DNA from: Poritiphilus flavus
Lineage (GTDB): Bacteria; Bacteroidota; Bacteroidia; Flavobacteriales; Flavobacteriaceae
DNA length: 64,000 nt
Direction of reading: 5' to 3'
Assembly: GCF_009901585.1 (NCBI RefSeq)
Contig: NZ_WXYO01000006.1
Span: 1 to 64,000 of the forward strand
Made by a program: the position numbers and the translations under genes. Shown in pieces: positions 41,794 through 51,779 of the stretch (positions within the stretch are counted from its first letter, which is position 1; every line of letters starts with the position of its first letter). The notes below the pieces were generated by a model. The model was given only the letters and a program-made list of their open reading frames with translations, did not search any database and was not told the origin of the DNA.

Positions 41794-42156
41794 ATGGAAG
41801 TCATCAATCAATCAACGTTACGCACAGACAGGTCTTTGCTTGTCATCACACATCTTACACAATTATTGCATTATATCATCGGGTTCGGTGGGTTTATAGT
41901 TCCCTTAATTATCTGGCTGGCCTCTAAAAACTCAGTGGAAGATATGAACGAACACGGAAAGTCCATCATCAACTTACAATTGAGTATGCTGCTTTACATC
42001 ATTCTGAGTATTCCGGCAATACTATTGCTCGGACTGGGAATACTAACTCTGATCGGTGTAGGAATACTGGGCTTTGTAATGCCAATAGTAAATGCAGTTC
42101 GCGCTGGGAACGGGGAATCCCCAAGTTACTTTTTAACCATTCCTTTTATTCCGTGA
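41794..42156 (+). CDS. DUF4870 membrane protein
   Basis: A 120-aa protein with three membrane helices (residues ~22-46, 62-83 and 85-105) and the family motif NEHGKSIINLQLSMLLY. Several DUF4870 proteins are small integral membrane proteins of unknown role. A terminator follows. Confidence 0.75.
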   Translation: MEVINQSTLRTDRSLLVITHLTQLLHYIIGFGGFIVPLIIWLASKNSVEDMNEHGKSIINLQLSMLLYIILSIPAILLLGLGILTLIGVGILGFVMPIVNAVRAGNGESPSYFLTIPFIP

Positions 42157-42192
42157 AAAGCGTCTGAAGATAAATCAAATTAAACTAAACTA

Positions 42193-42236
42193 AAACCTGG
42201 CAGCTTTTTAAAATAAGTATGCCGGGTTTGTTTTTT
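42193..42236 (+). terminator. Terminator between the DUF4870 gene and dnaN
   Basis: AAACCTGGCA / TGCCGGGTTT stem with one G-U pair, a long loop, then GTTTTTT. It lies between convergent genes. The A-rich flank on the left could also let it stop dnaN transcripts. Confidence 0.65.
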
Positions 42237-43353
42237 AGTTGTTGAGCATTACCGGCATCACCAGCATGGTGATGTTTTCACCTTCGTCCAGACCGTCTGC
42301 TGGGGTGAGTATGCCTGCCCGGTTCGGGAGGCTCATTTCCAGGGATACGTCATCCGAAGCGAGATTGCCAAGCATTTCTACCAGGAATCTGGAATTGAAT
42401 CCGATCTGCATATCATCTCCCTGGTAAGAGCAGGTAAGCCTTTCTTCAGCCTTATTGCTATAGTCAATATCTTCTGCCGAAATATTGAGTTCTGCTCCTG
42501 CTATTTTAAGTCGGATCTGATGCGTGGTCTTATTTGAGAAGATGGAGACCCTTCGTACGGAACTCAGGAATTGGTTCCTGGAAATACTGAGTTTATTTGG
42601 GTTTTCCTTGGGGATAACCGCTTCGTAATTCGGATATTTCCCATCTATCAAACGGCAAATAAGTTCTGTATTGTCAAAACTGAATTTGGCGTTGCTCTCG
42701 TTGTATTCAATTTTCACTTCTTCCTCACTACCGGCCAGTATTCCCTTAAGAAGGTTCAAGGGTTTTTTTGGCATGATGAACTCCGCTACCTGAGAAGCAT
42801 TGACATCCGTTCGCTGATACTTTACCAATTTATGCGCGTCTGTTGCCACGAAGGTCAGGTTCTCAGGGGAAAACTGGAAAAACACCCCACTCATAACAGG
42901 GCGGAGATCGTCATTTCCGGCGGCGAAAATGGTCTTGTTGATGGCGTTGGCCAGAATATCACCCATAAGTGAAGTGGAGCTGGGGCTTGCCAATTCTACG
43001 GCCTTTGGGAATTCCGCACCATCCGCGTACGCCAGGGCGTATTTCCCGTGATTGGAACTTATCTCTACGGTATTATTGTCCTCAATTACAAAAGTAAGCG
43101 GCTGTTCCGGGAAGGTCTTAAGGGTTTCCAGCAATAGTCTGGCCGGAACCGCTATAACCCCTTCATTATCGGAATCCACTTCCAAAACGGCACTCATGGT
43201 AGTCTCCAGGTCTGAGGCCGATACCGTTAATTGATTCTTTTTTAGATCAAATAGAAAGTTGTCCAGGATCGGGAGGGTGTTGCTGTTGCTGATTACACCT
43301 CCAAGAACCTGTAGTTGTTTTAACAAGTACGTACTCGATACAATAAATTTCAT
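42235..43353 (-). CDS. dnaN: DNA polymerase III beta sliding clamp
   Basis: A 372-aa protein, normal length, with the three clamp domains: MKFIVSSTYLLKQLQVL, ALAYADGAEFPKA, GVFFQFSPENLTFVATDAHKL, then the C-terminal VEMLGNLASDDVSLEM. It forms the ring that tethers DNA polymerase III. It is monocistronic here and not beside dnaA, as is usual in Flavobacteriia. Confidence 0.96.
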   Translation of the reverse strand: MKFIVSSTYLLKQLQVLGGVISNSNTLPILDNFLFDLKKNQLTVSASDLETTMSAVLEVDSDNEGVIAVPARLLLETLKTFPEQPLTFVIEDNNTVEISSNHGKYALAYADGAEFPKAVELASPSSTSLMGDILANAINKTIFAAGNDDLRPVMSGVFFQFSPENLTFVATDAHKLVKYQRTDVNASQVAEFIMPKKPLNLLKGILAGSEEEVKIEYNESNAKFSFDNTELICRLIDGKYPNYEAVIPKENPNKLSISRNQFLSSVRRVSIFSNKTTHQIRLKIAGAELNISAEDIDYSNKAEERLTCSYQGDDMQIGFNSRFLVEMLGNLASDDVSLEMSLPNRAGILTPADGLDEGENITMLVMPVMLNN

Positions 43354-43421
43354 GCGCTCTACTTAAATTACAAGGGATTTAACCTTTGGATTTAAACCCC
43401 GGACAACTGGGTCTAATGGAA

Positions 43422-43429
43422 CAAATATA
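43422..43429 (-). promoter_or_regulatory. dnaN -7 promoter box
   Basis: TATATTTG on the minus strand fits the Bacteroidota TAnnTTTG box, about 70 bp upstream of the dnaN start. No clear -33 TTG at the expected spacing. Confidence 0.4.
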
Positions 43430-43468
43430 TCCCAAATGTCCCTTTGAATAAAACAAACTTATCAACAC

Positions 43469-45136
43469 TTAACGGCCGTATTTCCGCTTCTGATAGTAGC
43501 GGAATCCAAATCCAAAAATGGCCACCAGGACCAACGGTAGCCCAATGGTCATAAGTTGCCACCGGAATTTCTGTGTCCTGATCTTTTCGGGATCCAGCAA
43601 GGGAATGGCCACTTGCTTATTTCGGATGTTTATAAGTCCGCTATCGTCCAGCATATAATTCACACTGTTGATCAAAAACTCCTTATTGCCATAGAAGGTA
43701 TTCGTCCATTTATCATACCCTAATTCCAGCGGTCTGCCGTTCCTGAGTTGATTTCTTATCACGTCTCCATCCGAGACTACCAGCATTTTGTTTGGACCTC
43801 CTTTTTCGGCTGTGCCCTGCAAATCCAGAGGTTTGACCCGATTGGTGAAAGCAGAACCGAAATCTCCTTCGATAAGTACAGCCACAGCTTTATTGCCGTC
43901 ATTATAGGTTTCCCGATCCAGGGGACTGTCCAGGATAGAAAAACTAATGGTCTTTGGAGTTCCCTCCAATTTAGACAGCGGAGAACTGTAGTAAAGCACT
44001 GTTTTTTTGTTGGCATTCGCCAGGGTATCTATGCTGCTGGCAAACTGGAGCCTGAGCGCTTCGAGCTTGTTGTTAACCGGATGATCATTCCTGGAAATGA
44101 TCATGGGATGATATACCCAGGGCAGGGGATTGTACTGCGAACTGTTACCCTCTCCTGTAGCCAGCACGATCTGGGTGGCATAAAAGTCGTTTACCAGGTC
44201 TGTGTTGATCCTCAGCCCGTATTTGAAAAAGAAATCCCCGAGATTAAGATCCCTGGGAAAGGCAAGGGCGCTGCCTTTTTCATTGAACAGGCTATCGAGT
44301 TCCATGGCAACCTGGTCTATCAGCCAGACAGACTTGCCCCCGTTCACTATAAACTGGTCCATCACGTATTTTTCCTCATCGCTGAAAGCCTGCGTGGGTT
44401 TGGCAATAAGGGCCAGGTCAAATCCCTTCAATTGGTCCAGCACTTTTTGAGGATTTGAACTTACGGAATCCAGGGTTATAGCCCCTATGTTGTAATAATC
44501 CCTGAGCGTACTGAGGTAGTCGGCCATTTGAATGTCCGGCAATTCCCCATTGCCTTTTATGACGGCGATACGCTTTTTTTCTGTCAGCCCTAATTTGGTA
44601 AAGGCATCCGCGAAGGCGTATTCCAGGTTCTGAACGGAGTTGTTGATACGTTGTTCCGTACTTGCCCCCAGGCGGTTTTTCAATAGGGAGACCCTGACCG
44701 TATTGTTGTTGTGATTTACCATGGCCCATGGAAAGAGCAATTCCTGGGAGACCTTTCCATTTTCCTCAACGGTCACGTTGGCCGGTGTCAGTCCGATACT
44801 CTGAAGTTCAGCTATAGTGGATTCGCTTTGGGATCCTTCAAGAGGATCTACAAAATTGAATTTTATATTGTTATTTTCTGAAGTGAATTCCTCAAGTATC
44901 TGCCTGGTTTCCTGTTTTAGCCTGGTAAACTCCGCGGGAAGATTGCCATCCAGTAGTACATCCACAATTACCGGCGTATCGAATTCGGAGACTGTAGCCA
45001 TGGCCGCTTCGGACAATGTATATCTCTTGTCCTCGGTAAGGTCCAAACGAAAATAAGCCAGACTGCCCAACAGGTTGATCAGCACAAGAAAAACCAGCGC
45101 TTTTAATATCGCTATAAACATGTTTCTTTTCATCAC
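43469..45136 (-). CDS. gldG: Gliding motility ABC transporter substrate-binding protein GldG
   Basis: A 555-aa protein. An N-terminal membrane helix (FIAILKALVFLVLINLLGSLA), a GldG-type domain (YTLSEAAMATVSEFDTPVIVDVLL), a DUF4350-like core (GFDLALIAKPTQAF; GGKSVWLIDQVAMEL) and a C-terminal helix (LMTIGLPLVLVAIFGFGF) before KRKYGR. It works with GldF and GldA, which flavobacteria need for gliding. It overlaps gldF by 4 bp; gldA is not in the window. Confidence 0.92.
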   Translation of the reverse strand: MMKRNMFIAILKALVFLVLINLLGSLAYFRLDLTEDKRYTLSEAAMATVSEFDTPVIVDVLLDGNLPAEFTRLKQETRQILEEFTSENNNIKFNFVDPLEGSQSESTIAELQSIGLTPANVTVEENGKVSQELLFPWAMVNHNNNTVRVSLLKNRLGASTEQRINNSVQNLEYAFADAFTKLGLTEKKRIAVIKGNGELPDIQMADYLSTLRDYYNIGAITLDSVSSNPQKVLDQLKGFDLALIAKPTQAFSDEEKYVMDQFIVNGGKSVWLIDQVAMELDSLFNEKGSALAFPRDLNLGDFFFKYGLRINTDLVNDFYATQIVLATGEGNSSQYNPLPWVYHPMIISRNDHPVNNKLEALRLQFASSIDTLANANKKTVLYYSSPLSKLEGTPKTISFSILDSPLDRETYNDGNKAVAVLIEGDFGSAFTNRVKPLDLQGTAEKGGPNKMLVVSDGDVIRNQLRNGRPLELGYDKWTNTFYGNKEFLINSVNYMLDDSGLINIRNKQVAIPLLDPEKIRTQKFRWQLMTIGLPLVLVAIFGFGFRYYQKRKYGR

Positions 45137-45864
45137 CTGTCTATGGTTTTAAGGCGGAAGACCGTCAGGAAAAGAAAAGCTAGTGTCAGGCTGAGGAAGT
45201 AGATCAGATCACGAGTATCCAATACGCCACTGGCAACACTTTCAAAGTGTTTTTTCATTCCCAGATCTTGTATGAAGAGTACCAGGTTGCCGTCTGAAAA
45301 TACTGTGGAAATTGCCTCAAATCCATAGTAGAAAGCAAAGCACAACAGCAGGGCCGTCATGAATGCTACGATCTGATTTTCCGTCAAAGCTGAGCTAAAG
45401 AGACTAATAGCGATATAGGCGCTCACAAGAAAGAGCAGACCAAAGTAGGATCCCCATACCAACCCAATATCCAGATTTCCGGTTGTAGTACCCAATTCTG
45501 AAATGGCGTAGGCGTAGAGTAGCGTGGGTAGCAGCGCCAATAACACCAGAACCAGTATTCCAAAAAACTTGCCCCCTACGGTTTGCCATAGATTCAGAGG
45601 CTTAATGAACAATAGTTCAAGGGTGCCCAGTTTTCTTTCTTCGGAAAAACTGCGCATGGCGATAGCCGGAATAAGGAACAAAAGCACCCAGGGAGCGAGT
45701 CGGAAAAAGTTACTCAGGTCTGCAAATCCGTATTCCAACAGGTTAAAGGGCCCTTTGAATACCCATAAAAACAAACCACTTAGAAGCAAAAAGAAACCAA
45801 TGACCAGATACCCTATTGGGGAACTGAAAAATGATTTGACCTCTCTTTTAAAAATTGCCAGCAT
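45133..45864 (-). CDS. gldF: Gliding motility ABC transporter permease GldF
   Basis: A 243-aa protein with six membrane helices. The start MLAIFKREVKSFFSSPIGYLVIG and the RSFSEERKLGTLELLFIKPLNLWQ segment (positions ~66-90) are typical of ABC-2 permeases of the NosY/GldF class. It is translationally coupled to gldG. Confidence 0.92.
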   Translation of the reverse strand: MLAIFKREVKSFFSSPIGYLVIGFFLLLSGLFLWVFKGPFNLLEYGFADLSNFFRLAPWVLLFLIPAIAMRSFSEERKLGTLELLFIKPLNLWQTVGGKFFGILVLVLLALLPTLLYAYAISELGTTTGNLDIGLVWGSYFGLLFLVSAYIAISLFSSALTENQIVAFMTALLLCFAFYYGFEAISTVFSDGNLVLFIQDLGMKKHFESVASGVLDTRDLIYFLSLTLAFLFLTVFRLKTIDR

Positions 45865-45995
45865 ATATGAGTTTGTTGGAATTAGGTCTTCTTTATGAAG
45901 ATTTGTTTATCTGTGTATTTGTTTATTCGTTTAGTAACTTTTATCTCAATTTCATTTATCCTCCGTAGCTTCAGCGAAGGAGGACTATTCACTCT

Positions 45996-46292
45996 TTACT
46001 GCACCGTCTCCCTGGTACTTACACTCCAGGCCTCCGGTTTGTCGGAAAACAGCAGTTTGGTCCTGCCCCATACGGCTTTAAAAAAATCAGAAGCCCGGTA
46101 ATTTTCCAGGGCCTCTTCGGATTCCCAAAAGCTATAGGTAAAAAAGATGCAGGGATCGTTAATATCCTGATGTAGCCTTAAGAAATTACAGCCTTCGAAA
46201 TTCCTTATATTTTGTTTAGTTTCTTCAAAAATCCGTTCAAAACTAGCAATATTTTCCCTTTTGAATTTCAGTTTTACGATTCGGACCAACAT
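45996..46292 (-). CDS. ABM-family (antibiotic biosynthesis monooxygenase-like) protein
   Basis: A 98-aa dimeric alpha/beta-barrel protein: LVRIVKLKFKRENIASFERIF, FEGCNFLRLHQDINDP and FTYSFWESEEALENYR match the ABM fold. Many members are small heme- or quinone-related monooxygenases, but the active site is not conserved enough to name a reaction. It starts directly after the DUF62 gene, suggesting one transcript. A TCCTCCGTAGCTTCAGCGAAGGAGGA palindrome (45958-45983) lies downstream. Confidence 0.75.
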   Translation of the reverse strand: MLVRIVKLKFKRENIASFERIFEETKQNIRNFEGCNFLRLHQDINDPCIFFTYSFWESEEALENYRASDFFKAVWGRTKLLFSDKPEAWSVSTRETVQ

Positions 46293-47123
46293 TTAATTGA
46301 AATTTATGATTATGGTATCCCGGTAATCCAGGCCCAGCAGGGTAGAAGCCCCTCCAACCGTATTGAGGTCGCTTTTATAAATGGCGAGTTCAATATAATC
46401 CGAAGAATTAAAGAGGGCTAATAGATCACCAGGCCCCTTACGCTGATTTTTGTCCAACTCAAAATTGATCAGGTCTGAATATTTGTGATGGATTTCTGTG
46501 ATCTTCCGGTTTCTCGCGTTGAGGGTGAAGGAACGACCATTGCGATAAGCTTCAAAAAGGCTTCTTTGAATATTGGTGATCACATTGCCGTAATTATCTA
46601 TATAGATTACGCTGCCTACAATGGAATTGCCGTTTTCAGTTATTCTCGGTGCGAATTCCTTGAGATCCTTAAGTTCAGTAAACGGCTTACCCACTACGTC
46701 CAGGGTCCCGCCACGGGCGATATGACAGGCTACCTGTACAAAGACATCAAGAACGGGAAATGAACCGTGGATTGGGTTCGGGATATTGATCTCCACCACT
46801 TTTTCCGGCTGGATCTCGGCGGCGATCAGGCCTATTACACCATTGTTCGCGCTGATAAAGTAATGGCCGTCTACGAGGACGGCTATATGTTGATTTTCAA
46901 CGGTTGGTTCAGCATCCACCCCTACAATATGGATAGTACCTTCCGGGAAGGCCTTATAGGAATTCTTTAGGATGTAAGCGCATTCCTGAATGTTGAATGG
47001 ACGAATGGTGTGTGAAATATCAACAATTTTCACTTCTGCTAACTCCCGGTAAATAGTTCCTTTTATGGCTCCTACGAAATGGTCTTTCTGCCCAAAATCA
47101 GTAGTTAAAGTAATTATTGCCAT
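46293..47123 (-). CDS. SAM hydrolase/hydroxide adenosyltransferase (DUF62)
   Basis: A 276-aa protein. Family motifs: ITLTTDFGQKDHFVGA (Asp for ribose binding), DISHTIRPFNIQECAYIL, ISANNGVIGL, and YIDNYGNVITNI in the C-terminal domain. DUF62 enzymes cleave S-adenosylmethionine to adenosine and methionine using a hydroxide; the fluorinases and chlorinases are relatives. The typical Phe/Tyr insertion of halogenases is not evident. Confidence 0.88.
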   Translation of the reverse strand: MAIITLTTDFGQKDHFVGAIKGTIYRELAEVKIVDISHTIRPFNIQECAYILKNSYKAFPEGTIHIVGVDAEPTVENQHIAVLVDGHYFISANNGVIGLIAAEIQPEKVVEINIPNPIHGSFPVLDVFVQVACHIARGGTLDVVGKPFTELKDLKEFAPRITENGNSIVGSVIYIDNYGNVITNIQRSLFEAYRNGRSFTLNARNRKITEIHHKYSDLINFELDKNQRKGPGDLLALFNSSDYIELAIYKSDLNTVGGASTLLGLDYRDTIIINFN

Positions 47124-47250
47124 GCCATACTGTTGATATTTTTTACCTAGGCAAAGTGATTTTTACTTAAGTTTGTTGAACAAAATTACACAAAAAAACA
47201 GCCAACGAAAATAGAATCGTCGGTCAACATTTTTTAAACCTTTCGAATAT

Positions 47251-48204
47251 TTGAACGAACTAAAATTAGAACTTACCGAAATAAGCCCCAGGGAGTTTTT
47301 TGGACATCAGAACGAACATATCAATCTTCTGAAAAAATACTTCCCAAAATTAAAAATAGTTGCAAGGGGGAGTAAGATAAAGGTATATGGAGATCAGCAA
47401 CTTTTAGATGAGTTCGACAAGCGTTTCCAAATGCTCACCAGGCATTTCTCCAGGTATAATACCCTGGACGAAAATGTTATTGAGCGCGTACTCACCAGCA
47501 ATGGGGTAGAAGACTACGAATCCTCCCAGCAAAGCGGAGACGTGCTGGTGCATGGGGTTAACGGCAGGCTGGTAAAGGCCCAAACCGCTAATCAGCGTAA
47601 ACTGGTTGATGCCGTAAAGGAAAAGGATATGGTTTTCGCCATAGGCCCGGCTGGTACGGGAAAGACCTATACCGGTGTGGCGCTCGCTGTGCGTGCCCTG
47701 AAAAACAAAGAGGTCAAGCGTATAATTCTTACCCGCCCGGCCGTGGAAGCCGGTGAGAATCTGGGATTTTTACCCGGAGACCTCAAAGAAAAGCTCGATC
47801 CGTATATGCAACCTCTGTACGATGCATTACGGGATATGATCCCCTCGGAAAAACTAGCGCACTATATTGAGAACGGCACCATACAGATAGCGCCTATGGC
47901 ATTTATGCGTGGCCGCACTCTGGATAACGCTTTTGTGATCCTGGACGAAGCACAGAACACGACTCACGCACAGATGAAGATGTTCCTGACCCGTATGGGT
48001 AAGAACGCTAAATTCCTCATCACCGGAGATCCAGGGCAAATAGACCTTCCACGAAGGGTTATATCAGGCTTAAAAGAAGCTTTGCTGATACTAAAGAATC
48101 TGCAGGGGATAGAGATTATTTACCTGGACGATAAAGATGTAATCAGACATAAGCTGGTCAAAAAAGTGATTGAAGCTTATAAGACCATTGAGCATCAAAA
48201 CTAA
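47251..48204 (+). CDS. phoH: PhoH-family ATPase
   Basis: TTG start ([13 protein letters not shown]); no nearer ATG would keep the conserved N-terminus. A 317-aa protein with an N-terminal KH-like region and P-loop GPAGTGKT (132-139), Walker [10 protein letters not shown] (~230) and GDPGQIDLP. The C-terminal part matches the PhoH helicase-like domain. In other bacteria PhoH proteins act in RNA metabolism. It lies 8 bp ahead of purC. Confidence 0.92.
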   Translation: MNELKLELTEISPREFFGHQNEHINLLKKYFPKLKIVARGSKIKVYGDQQLLDEFDKRFQMLTRHFSRYNTLDENVIERVLTSNGVEDYESSQQSGDVLVHGVNGRLVKAQTANQRKLVDAVKEKDMVFAIGPAGTGKTYTGVALAVRALKNKEVKRIILTRPAVEAGENLGFLPGDLKEKLDPYMQPLYDALRDMIPSEKLAHYIENGTIQIAPMAFMRGRTLDNAFVILDEAQNTTHAQMKMFLTRMGKNAKFLITGDPGQIDLPRRVISGLKEALLILKNLQGIEIIYLDDKDVIRHKLVKKVIEAYKTIEHQN

Positions 48205-48212
48205 AGCCATAT

Positions 48213-49166
48213 ATGTCTAATACCCTCGTAGCTACCAACTTTAATTTTCCAGGTCAACAAAGCGTTTATAAGGGCAAAGTAAGGGAGGTCTACCGTATAG
48301 GGGAAGAGCTTCTTGTGATGATAGCCACTGATCGATTGTCCGCTTTTGATGTGGTCATGCCCAAAGGAATTCCATACAAAGGTCAGATACTGAATCAGAT
48401 CGCTTCCCGTATGATGGATTCTACTGCGGATATCGTTCCTAATTGGTTGCTGGCCAACCCGGACCCCAATGTAGCGGTAGGTTACGCCTGTGAACCTTTT
48501 AAGGTAGAAATGGTGATCCGTGGTTATATGGCAGGTCATGCAGCCAGGGAGTACAAAGCAGGTAAAAGAACCCTTTGTGGTGTTCCGCTTCCCGAAGGTC
48601 TTCGGGAAAATGACGCTTTTCCGGAACCTATCATCACACCTGCGACCAAAGCGGAAAAGGGAGATCATGACGAAGATATTTCAAGGGAAGAGATCCTGGC
48701 ACGTGGAATTGTCTCTGAGGAGGACTATGTGATCCTGGAAAAATATACCAGAAGCCTTTTTGAGAGAGGGACACAGATCGCGGCAGAACGCGGACTTATA
48801 CTGGTGGATACCAAATACGAATTCGGCAAGACCAGGGCAGGGGAGATCGTGTTGATCGATGAGATCCATACCCCGGATTCTTCGCGTTATTTTTATCAGG
48901 AAGGATATGAGGAGCGGCAGGAACAGGGAGTGGCCCAGAAACAGTTATCCAAAGAGTTTGTCCGTCAATGGCTAATAAGCAATGGCTTTCAGGGACTGGA
49001 GGGACAGCAGGTTCCTGAGATGACTGATGCCTATATCGATTCCGTCTCTGAGCGCTATATAGAACTGTATGAAAACATCACCGGATTAGCCTTTGAAAAG
49101 GCGGATGTATCTGATATCGAGGCGCGAATAGAACGCAATGTACTCGCGTATCTGGCGGATAACTAA
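48213..49166 (+). CDS. purC: SAICAR synthetase PurC
   Basis: A 317-aa protein of the longer Bacteroidota-type: [28 protein letters not shown] at the N-terminus, [25 protein letters not shown] and [18 protein letters not shown]. It catalyses the ATP-dependent joining of CAIR and aspartate in purine synthesis. It follows phoH by 8 bp. Confidence 0.96.
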   Translation: MSNTLVATNFNFPGQQSVYKGKVREVYRIGEELLVMIATDRLSAFDVVMPKGIPYKGQILNQIASRMMDSTADIVPNWLLANPDPNVAVGYACEPFKVEMVIRGYMAGHAAREYKAGKRTLCGVPLPEGLRENDAFPEPIITPATKAEKGDHDEDISREEILARGIVSEEDYVILEKYTRSLFERGTQIAAERGLILVDTKYEFGKTRAGEIVLIDEIHTPDSSRYFYQEGYEERQEQGVAQKQLSKEFVRQWLISNGFQGLEGQQVPEMTDAYIDSVSERYIELYENITGLAFEKADVSDIEARIERNVLAYLADN

Positions 49167-49185
49167 GCTTTTAGATAATAACTCT

Positions 49186-49857
49186 CTAGATCGTATTGAG
49201 CTTGAAAAGGCTATTGAGGCTGAGGTTCTCCTTCTTTTGTAGCCTGCCTATGATCCCTAAAAAAGCAATGGCGGTAATGTAAGCATCTCCAAGAGCCGTG
49301 TGCCTGTCTTTCAAAGAAATATCAAAAGCCTCTGCCAGGTCGTCCAATGTGTAATGATCTTTCTGGGAGCGCAAGGGGGATTTGATGAGTGATTTTGGAT
49401 ATAGAAGTGCCGTATCCAGAGAGCGGTTTAAAAGCTCCGGAAGTCCCTGACGCTTTAGGGCTTTGTTGATCATACTTATGTCAAAATGCGTATGATGCCC
49501 CACAATGACGCTGTTTTTTACATAGGCAAGCAGCTGCCTCATGGCCTCGTATTCTGTTACGCAGGTCTTAGTCTCTTTTTTGAGTAAACCGTGAATTTTA
49601 ACCGTGGAATGGTCAAAACGCTCCTGTTTTAAGTAGAGCTCCAGGCTATTGTTCACTTCCATTACCCCGTTCTTCAAGGTTAGAGCTCCAATGGAAAGCA
49701 TACGGTCTCTTTGAAAGCTGAATCCGGTAGTTTCGGTATCCAGGACTACAAAGCTGTTGGACTCAAGTTCAGGTGGAAGCTTTTTTGAAGCCTCAATTTC
49801 GTATTCCTTCCAGAAACCCGGAAGCTCAACAGGAGTTTTGTTAAAGGGGCTTCTCAT
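49186..49857 (-). CDS. DnaQ-like 3'-5' exonuclease
   Basis: A 223-aa protein. Exo motifs: FVVLDTETTGFSFQRDRMLSIGA (DxE), HTHFDISMINKAL (Exo II) and DRHTALGDAYITA (Exo III HxxxD). It overlaps the DUF294/CBS gene by 4 bp. The pair is common in Bacteroidota. It is not the replicative epsilon subunit by context; probably a DNA or oligonucleotide exonuclease coupled to the neighbouring nucleotidyltransferase. Confidence 0.88.
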   Translation of the reverse strand: MRSPFNKTPVELPGFWKEYEIEASKKLPPELESNSFVVLDTETTGFSFQRDRMLSIGALTLKNGVMEVNNSLELYLKQERFDHSTVKIHGLLKKETKTCVTEYEAMRQLLAYVKNSVIVGHHTHFDISMINKALKRQGLPELLNRSLDTALLYPKSLIKSPLRSQKDHYTLDDLAEAFDISLKDRHTALGDAYITAIAFLGIIGRLQKKENLSLNSLFKLNTI

Positions 49858-51779
49858 CCTAAAATATTTGAGACCTTAAAACGGACTGATATAAGCTCCT
49901 GAAGTTCCTTGATGGTCTTGAAGGTGCGCTTTAATTTTATTTTCTCTTCTTTAGTAAGAGTTTCCAGGGCGATAAATCTTCCGGAGTCGTTGTGCAGAAT
50001 TCCCTGTTTGGCCCTGAATTTAAGTAGCGCCTTGGTGGCATAAGAGCAGGATAGGAAGAACTCCCTGTTATTGGGTTCCAATTCAGCCAGCTTTTCATAG
50101 CGTTTGGCTGTATTGTTAATGGATTTTATCTGATGTGAAAGGATCAATACCCGGGCACCGTCTGTCAGCGGCATTAGGGCCCTGCGTTTCAGATCGAAAA
50201 AGTCTTTGTATTGCCCGTCTTGTTCCAATAGGAATTGCCTGAAAAAGCCAGTAGGTGAGGGGTTTTGCAAGGCTCCGCTTGCCAGGTGCATATAAAAAAT
50301 GGGGTATTTTTTGACGGAATCGAAAATATGATCTGCCAGAGCATTCACCAGTGAGCGGTCTCCGTAGGTGTGATTGTAATCAAAGAAGATAGACGAGAGC
50401 AGCACTTCGTCTTTTCCGGGATTGATGATCCAATGAGAGACCAGGTTCTTCCATTCAGTAAGGCTTAGACACCATTTCGGGTTAGAGGCCATCATATCTG
50501 CCGGGCAATATTCATACCCTATGGTTCTTAATCCCTTGGTAACCCTCCTTGCCAGCTCCAGGAAATAGTTGGTAACCTCGGGCAGGCGTTCCTCCTCAAC
50601 ATCTTCAAAAATAATTGCGTTGTCCTGATCGGTATGCAGTAATTGCTCCCCCCGGCCCTGACTCCCCATGGCTACCCAGGAAAATCCTACCGGTGGTTCC
50701 GAAGGCATTTTTTTAAGGGCGATACTGATCAGCTGTTTTACACAGGCATCGTTTAGCTCGGAAATGACCTGCATGGTGATGGACATAGGGATGTTGTCTT
50801 CCAGATAGGCCTTTAAAAGCATCATCACACTCTTGCGAATACTGCGTATCTGTTTGATCTTTTTAGCCCATTTGATCTCTTTCATCAGCACAGCCGGATT
50901 GTTCCCTACGGCCAGCATCACATCGTGCTTGGAAATAATCCCTACCGCTTTGGTATTTGGCGTGCCATCTTCTGTCAGGCAAATATGCCCGATGTCGTTT
51001 TTCATCATGGCCATCTGTGCCTGGGTTACCGTTAATTTTTCGGGATAGGTGATCACAGGGGTGGTCATGATATTCTCGGCCGTTGCACTAACAGGTAATT
51101 TGCCGGTTACTATGGTATTCCTCAGGTCCTTATCGGTTATTATGCCAAGCGGAAGGAAGTCTTCGTTCACAACCAGCACAGATCCCACTTTTTTCCGTGT
51201 CATCAGTCGGGCAACCGTTCCGGCATCAGTTTGTGGCGTACAGCTGACCAGTTTCTTTTTGATCTTTACGGCCTGCAGGTCCAAAAGTCCGGATCCCTGA
51301 CTTAAGGTGGTTGTGTTTTTTGTGTCACTTAAAAGTCTGCCTGAGGAACGTTTGGCGTAAGGATTCCGGGTGTTAGAAGCGAAACTTTCTATTAGGAAAT
51401 TGGAGACTTCCTCGTAGGTCTGGGCAAAAGGCCTGAAGCTTGCAATTGGGATGGCGTAAAGAATGCTCTCTTCAAATGCGCTGGCGTCCAGCTTATAATT
51501 TTCATTGGCCATCAACGGTCTGAGGCCAAAAATATCCCCCTCATCACAAATATCCATGATCTCATCGGTATCTTTGCGATTCAGGCTAACGGCCCCCTTG
51601 TGCACCACATAAAAGTGGGGGTGTGGAGCTTCGCCTTCCGAAAAGATATCGCTTCCCTTTTCCTTATAGATGATGGAGACTTCTTCAGACAAGCTGCCGA
51701 GATCTTTCTCCAGCATTTCATTAAAAGGTGGGTAGTTTTTAAGGAAGTCCGCAACGCGTTCGGAGATCAGATTTTGCAT
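49854..51779 (-). CDS. cNMP-binding/CBS/DUF294 nucleotidyltransferase-like protein
   Basis: A 641-aa protein. Domain order: cyclic-nucleotide-binding fold (~15-130; GSDIFSEGEAPHPHFYVVHKGA), two CBS motifs (~180-305), a DUF294 nucleotidyltransferase-like domain (~335-470; VAMGSQGRGEQLLHTDQDNAI, keeping the GS...DxD signature) and a DUF294-C domain (~500-640). It probably senses nucleotides and may transfer a nucleotide to a partner. Translationally coupled to the exonuclease. Confidence 0.9.
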   Translation of the reverse strand: MQNLISERVADFLKNYPPFNEMLEKDLGSLSEEVSIIYKEKGSDIFSEGEAPHPHFYVVHKGAVSLNRKDTDEIMDICDEGDIFGLRPLMANENYKLDASAFEESILYAIPIASFRPFAQTYEEVSNFLIESFASNTRNPYAKRSSGRLLSDTKNTTTLSQGSGLLDLQAVKIKKKLVSCTPQTDAGTVARLMTRKKVGSVLVVNEDFLPLGIITDKDLRNTIVTGKLPVSATAENIMTTPVITYPEKLTVTQAQMAMMKNDIGHICLTEDGTPNTKAVGIISKHDVMLAVGNNPAVLMKEIKWAKKIKQIRSIRKSVMMLLKAYLEDNIPMSITMQVISELNDACVKQLISIALKKMPSEPPVGFSWVAMGSQGRGEQLLHTDQDNAIIFEDVEEERLPEVTNYFLELARRVTKGLRTIGYEYCPADMMASNPKWCLSLTEWKNLVSHWIINPGKDEVLLSSIFFDYNHTYGDRSLVNALADHIFDSVKKYPIFYMHLASGALQNPSPTGFFRQFLLEQDGQYKDFFDLKRRALMPLTDGARVLILSHQIKSINNTAKRYEKLAELEPNNREFFLSCSYATKALLKFRAKQGILHNDSGRFIALETLTKEEKIKLKRTFKTIKELQELISVRFKVSNILG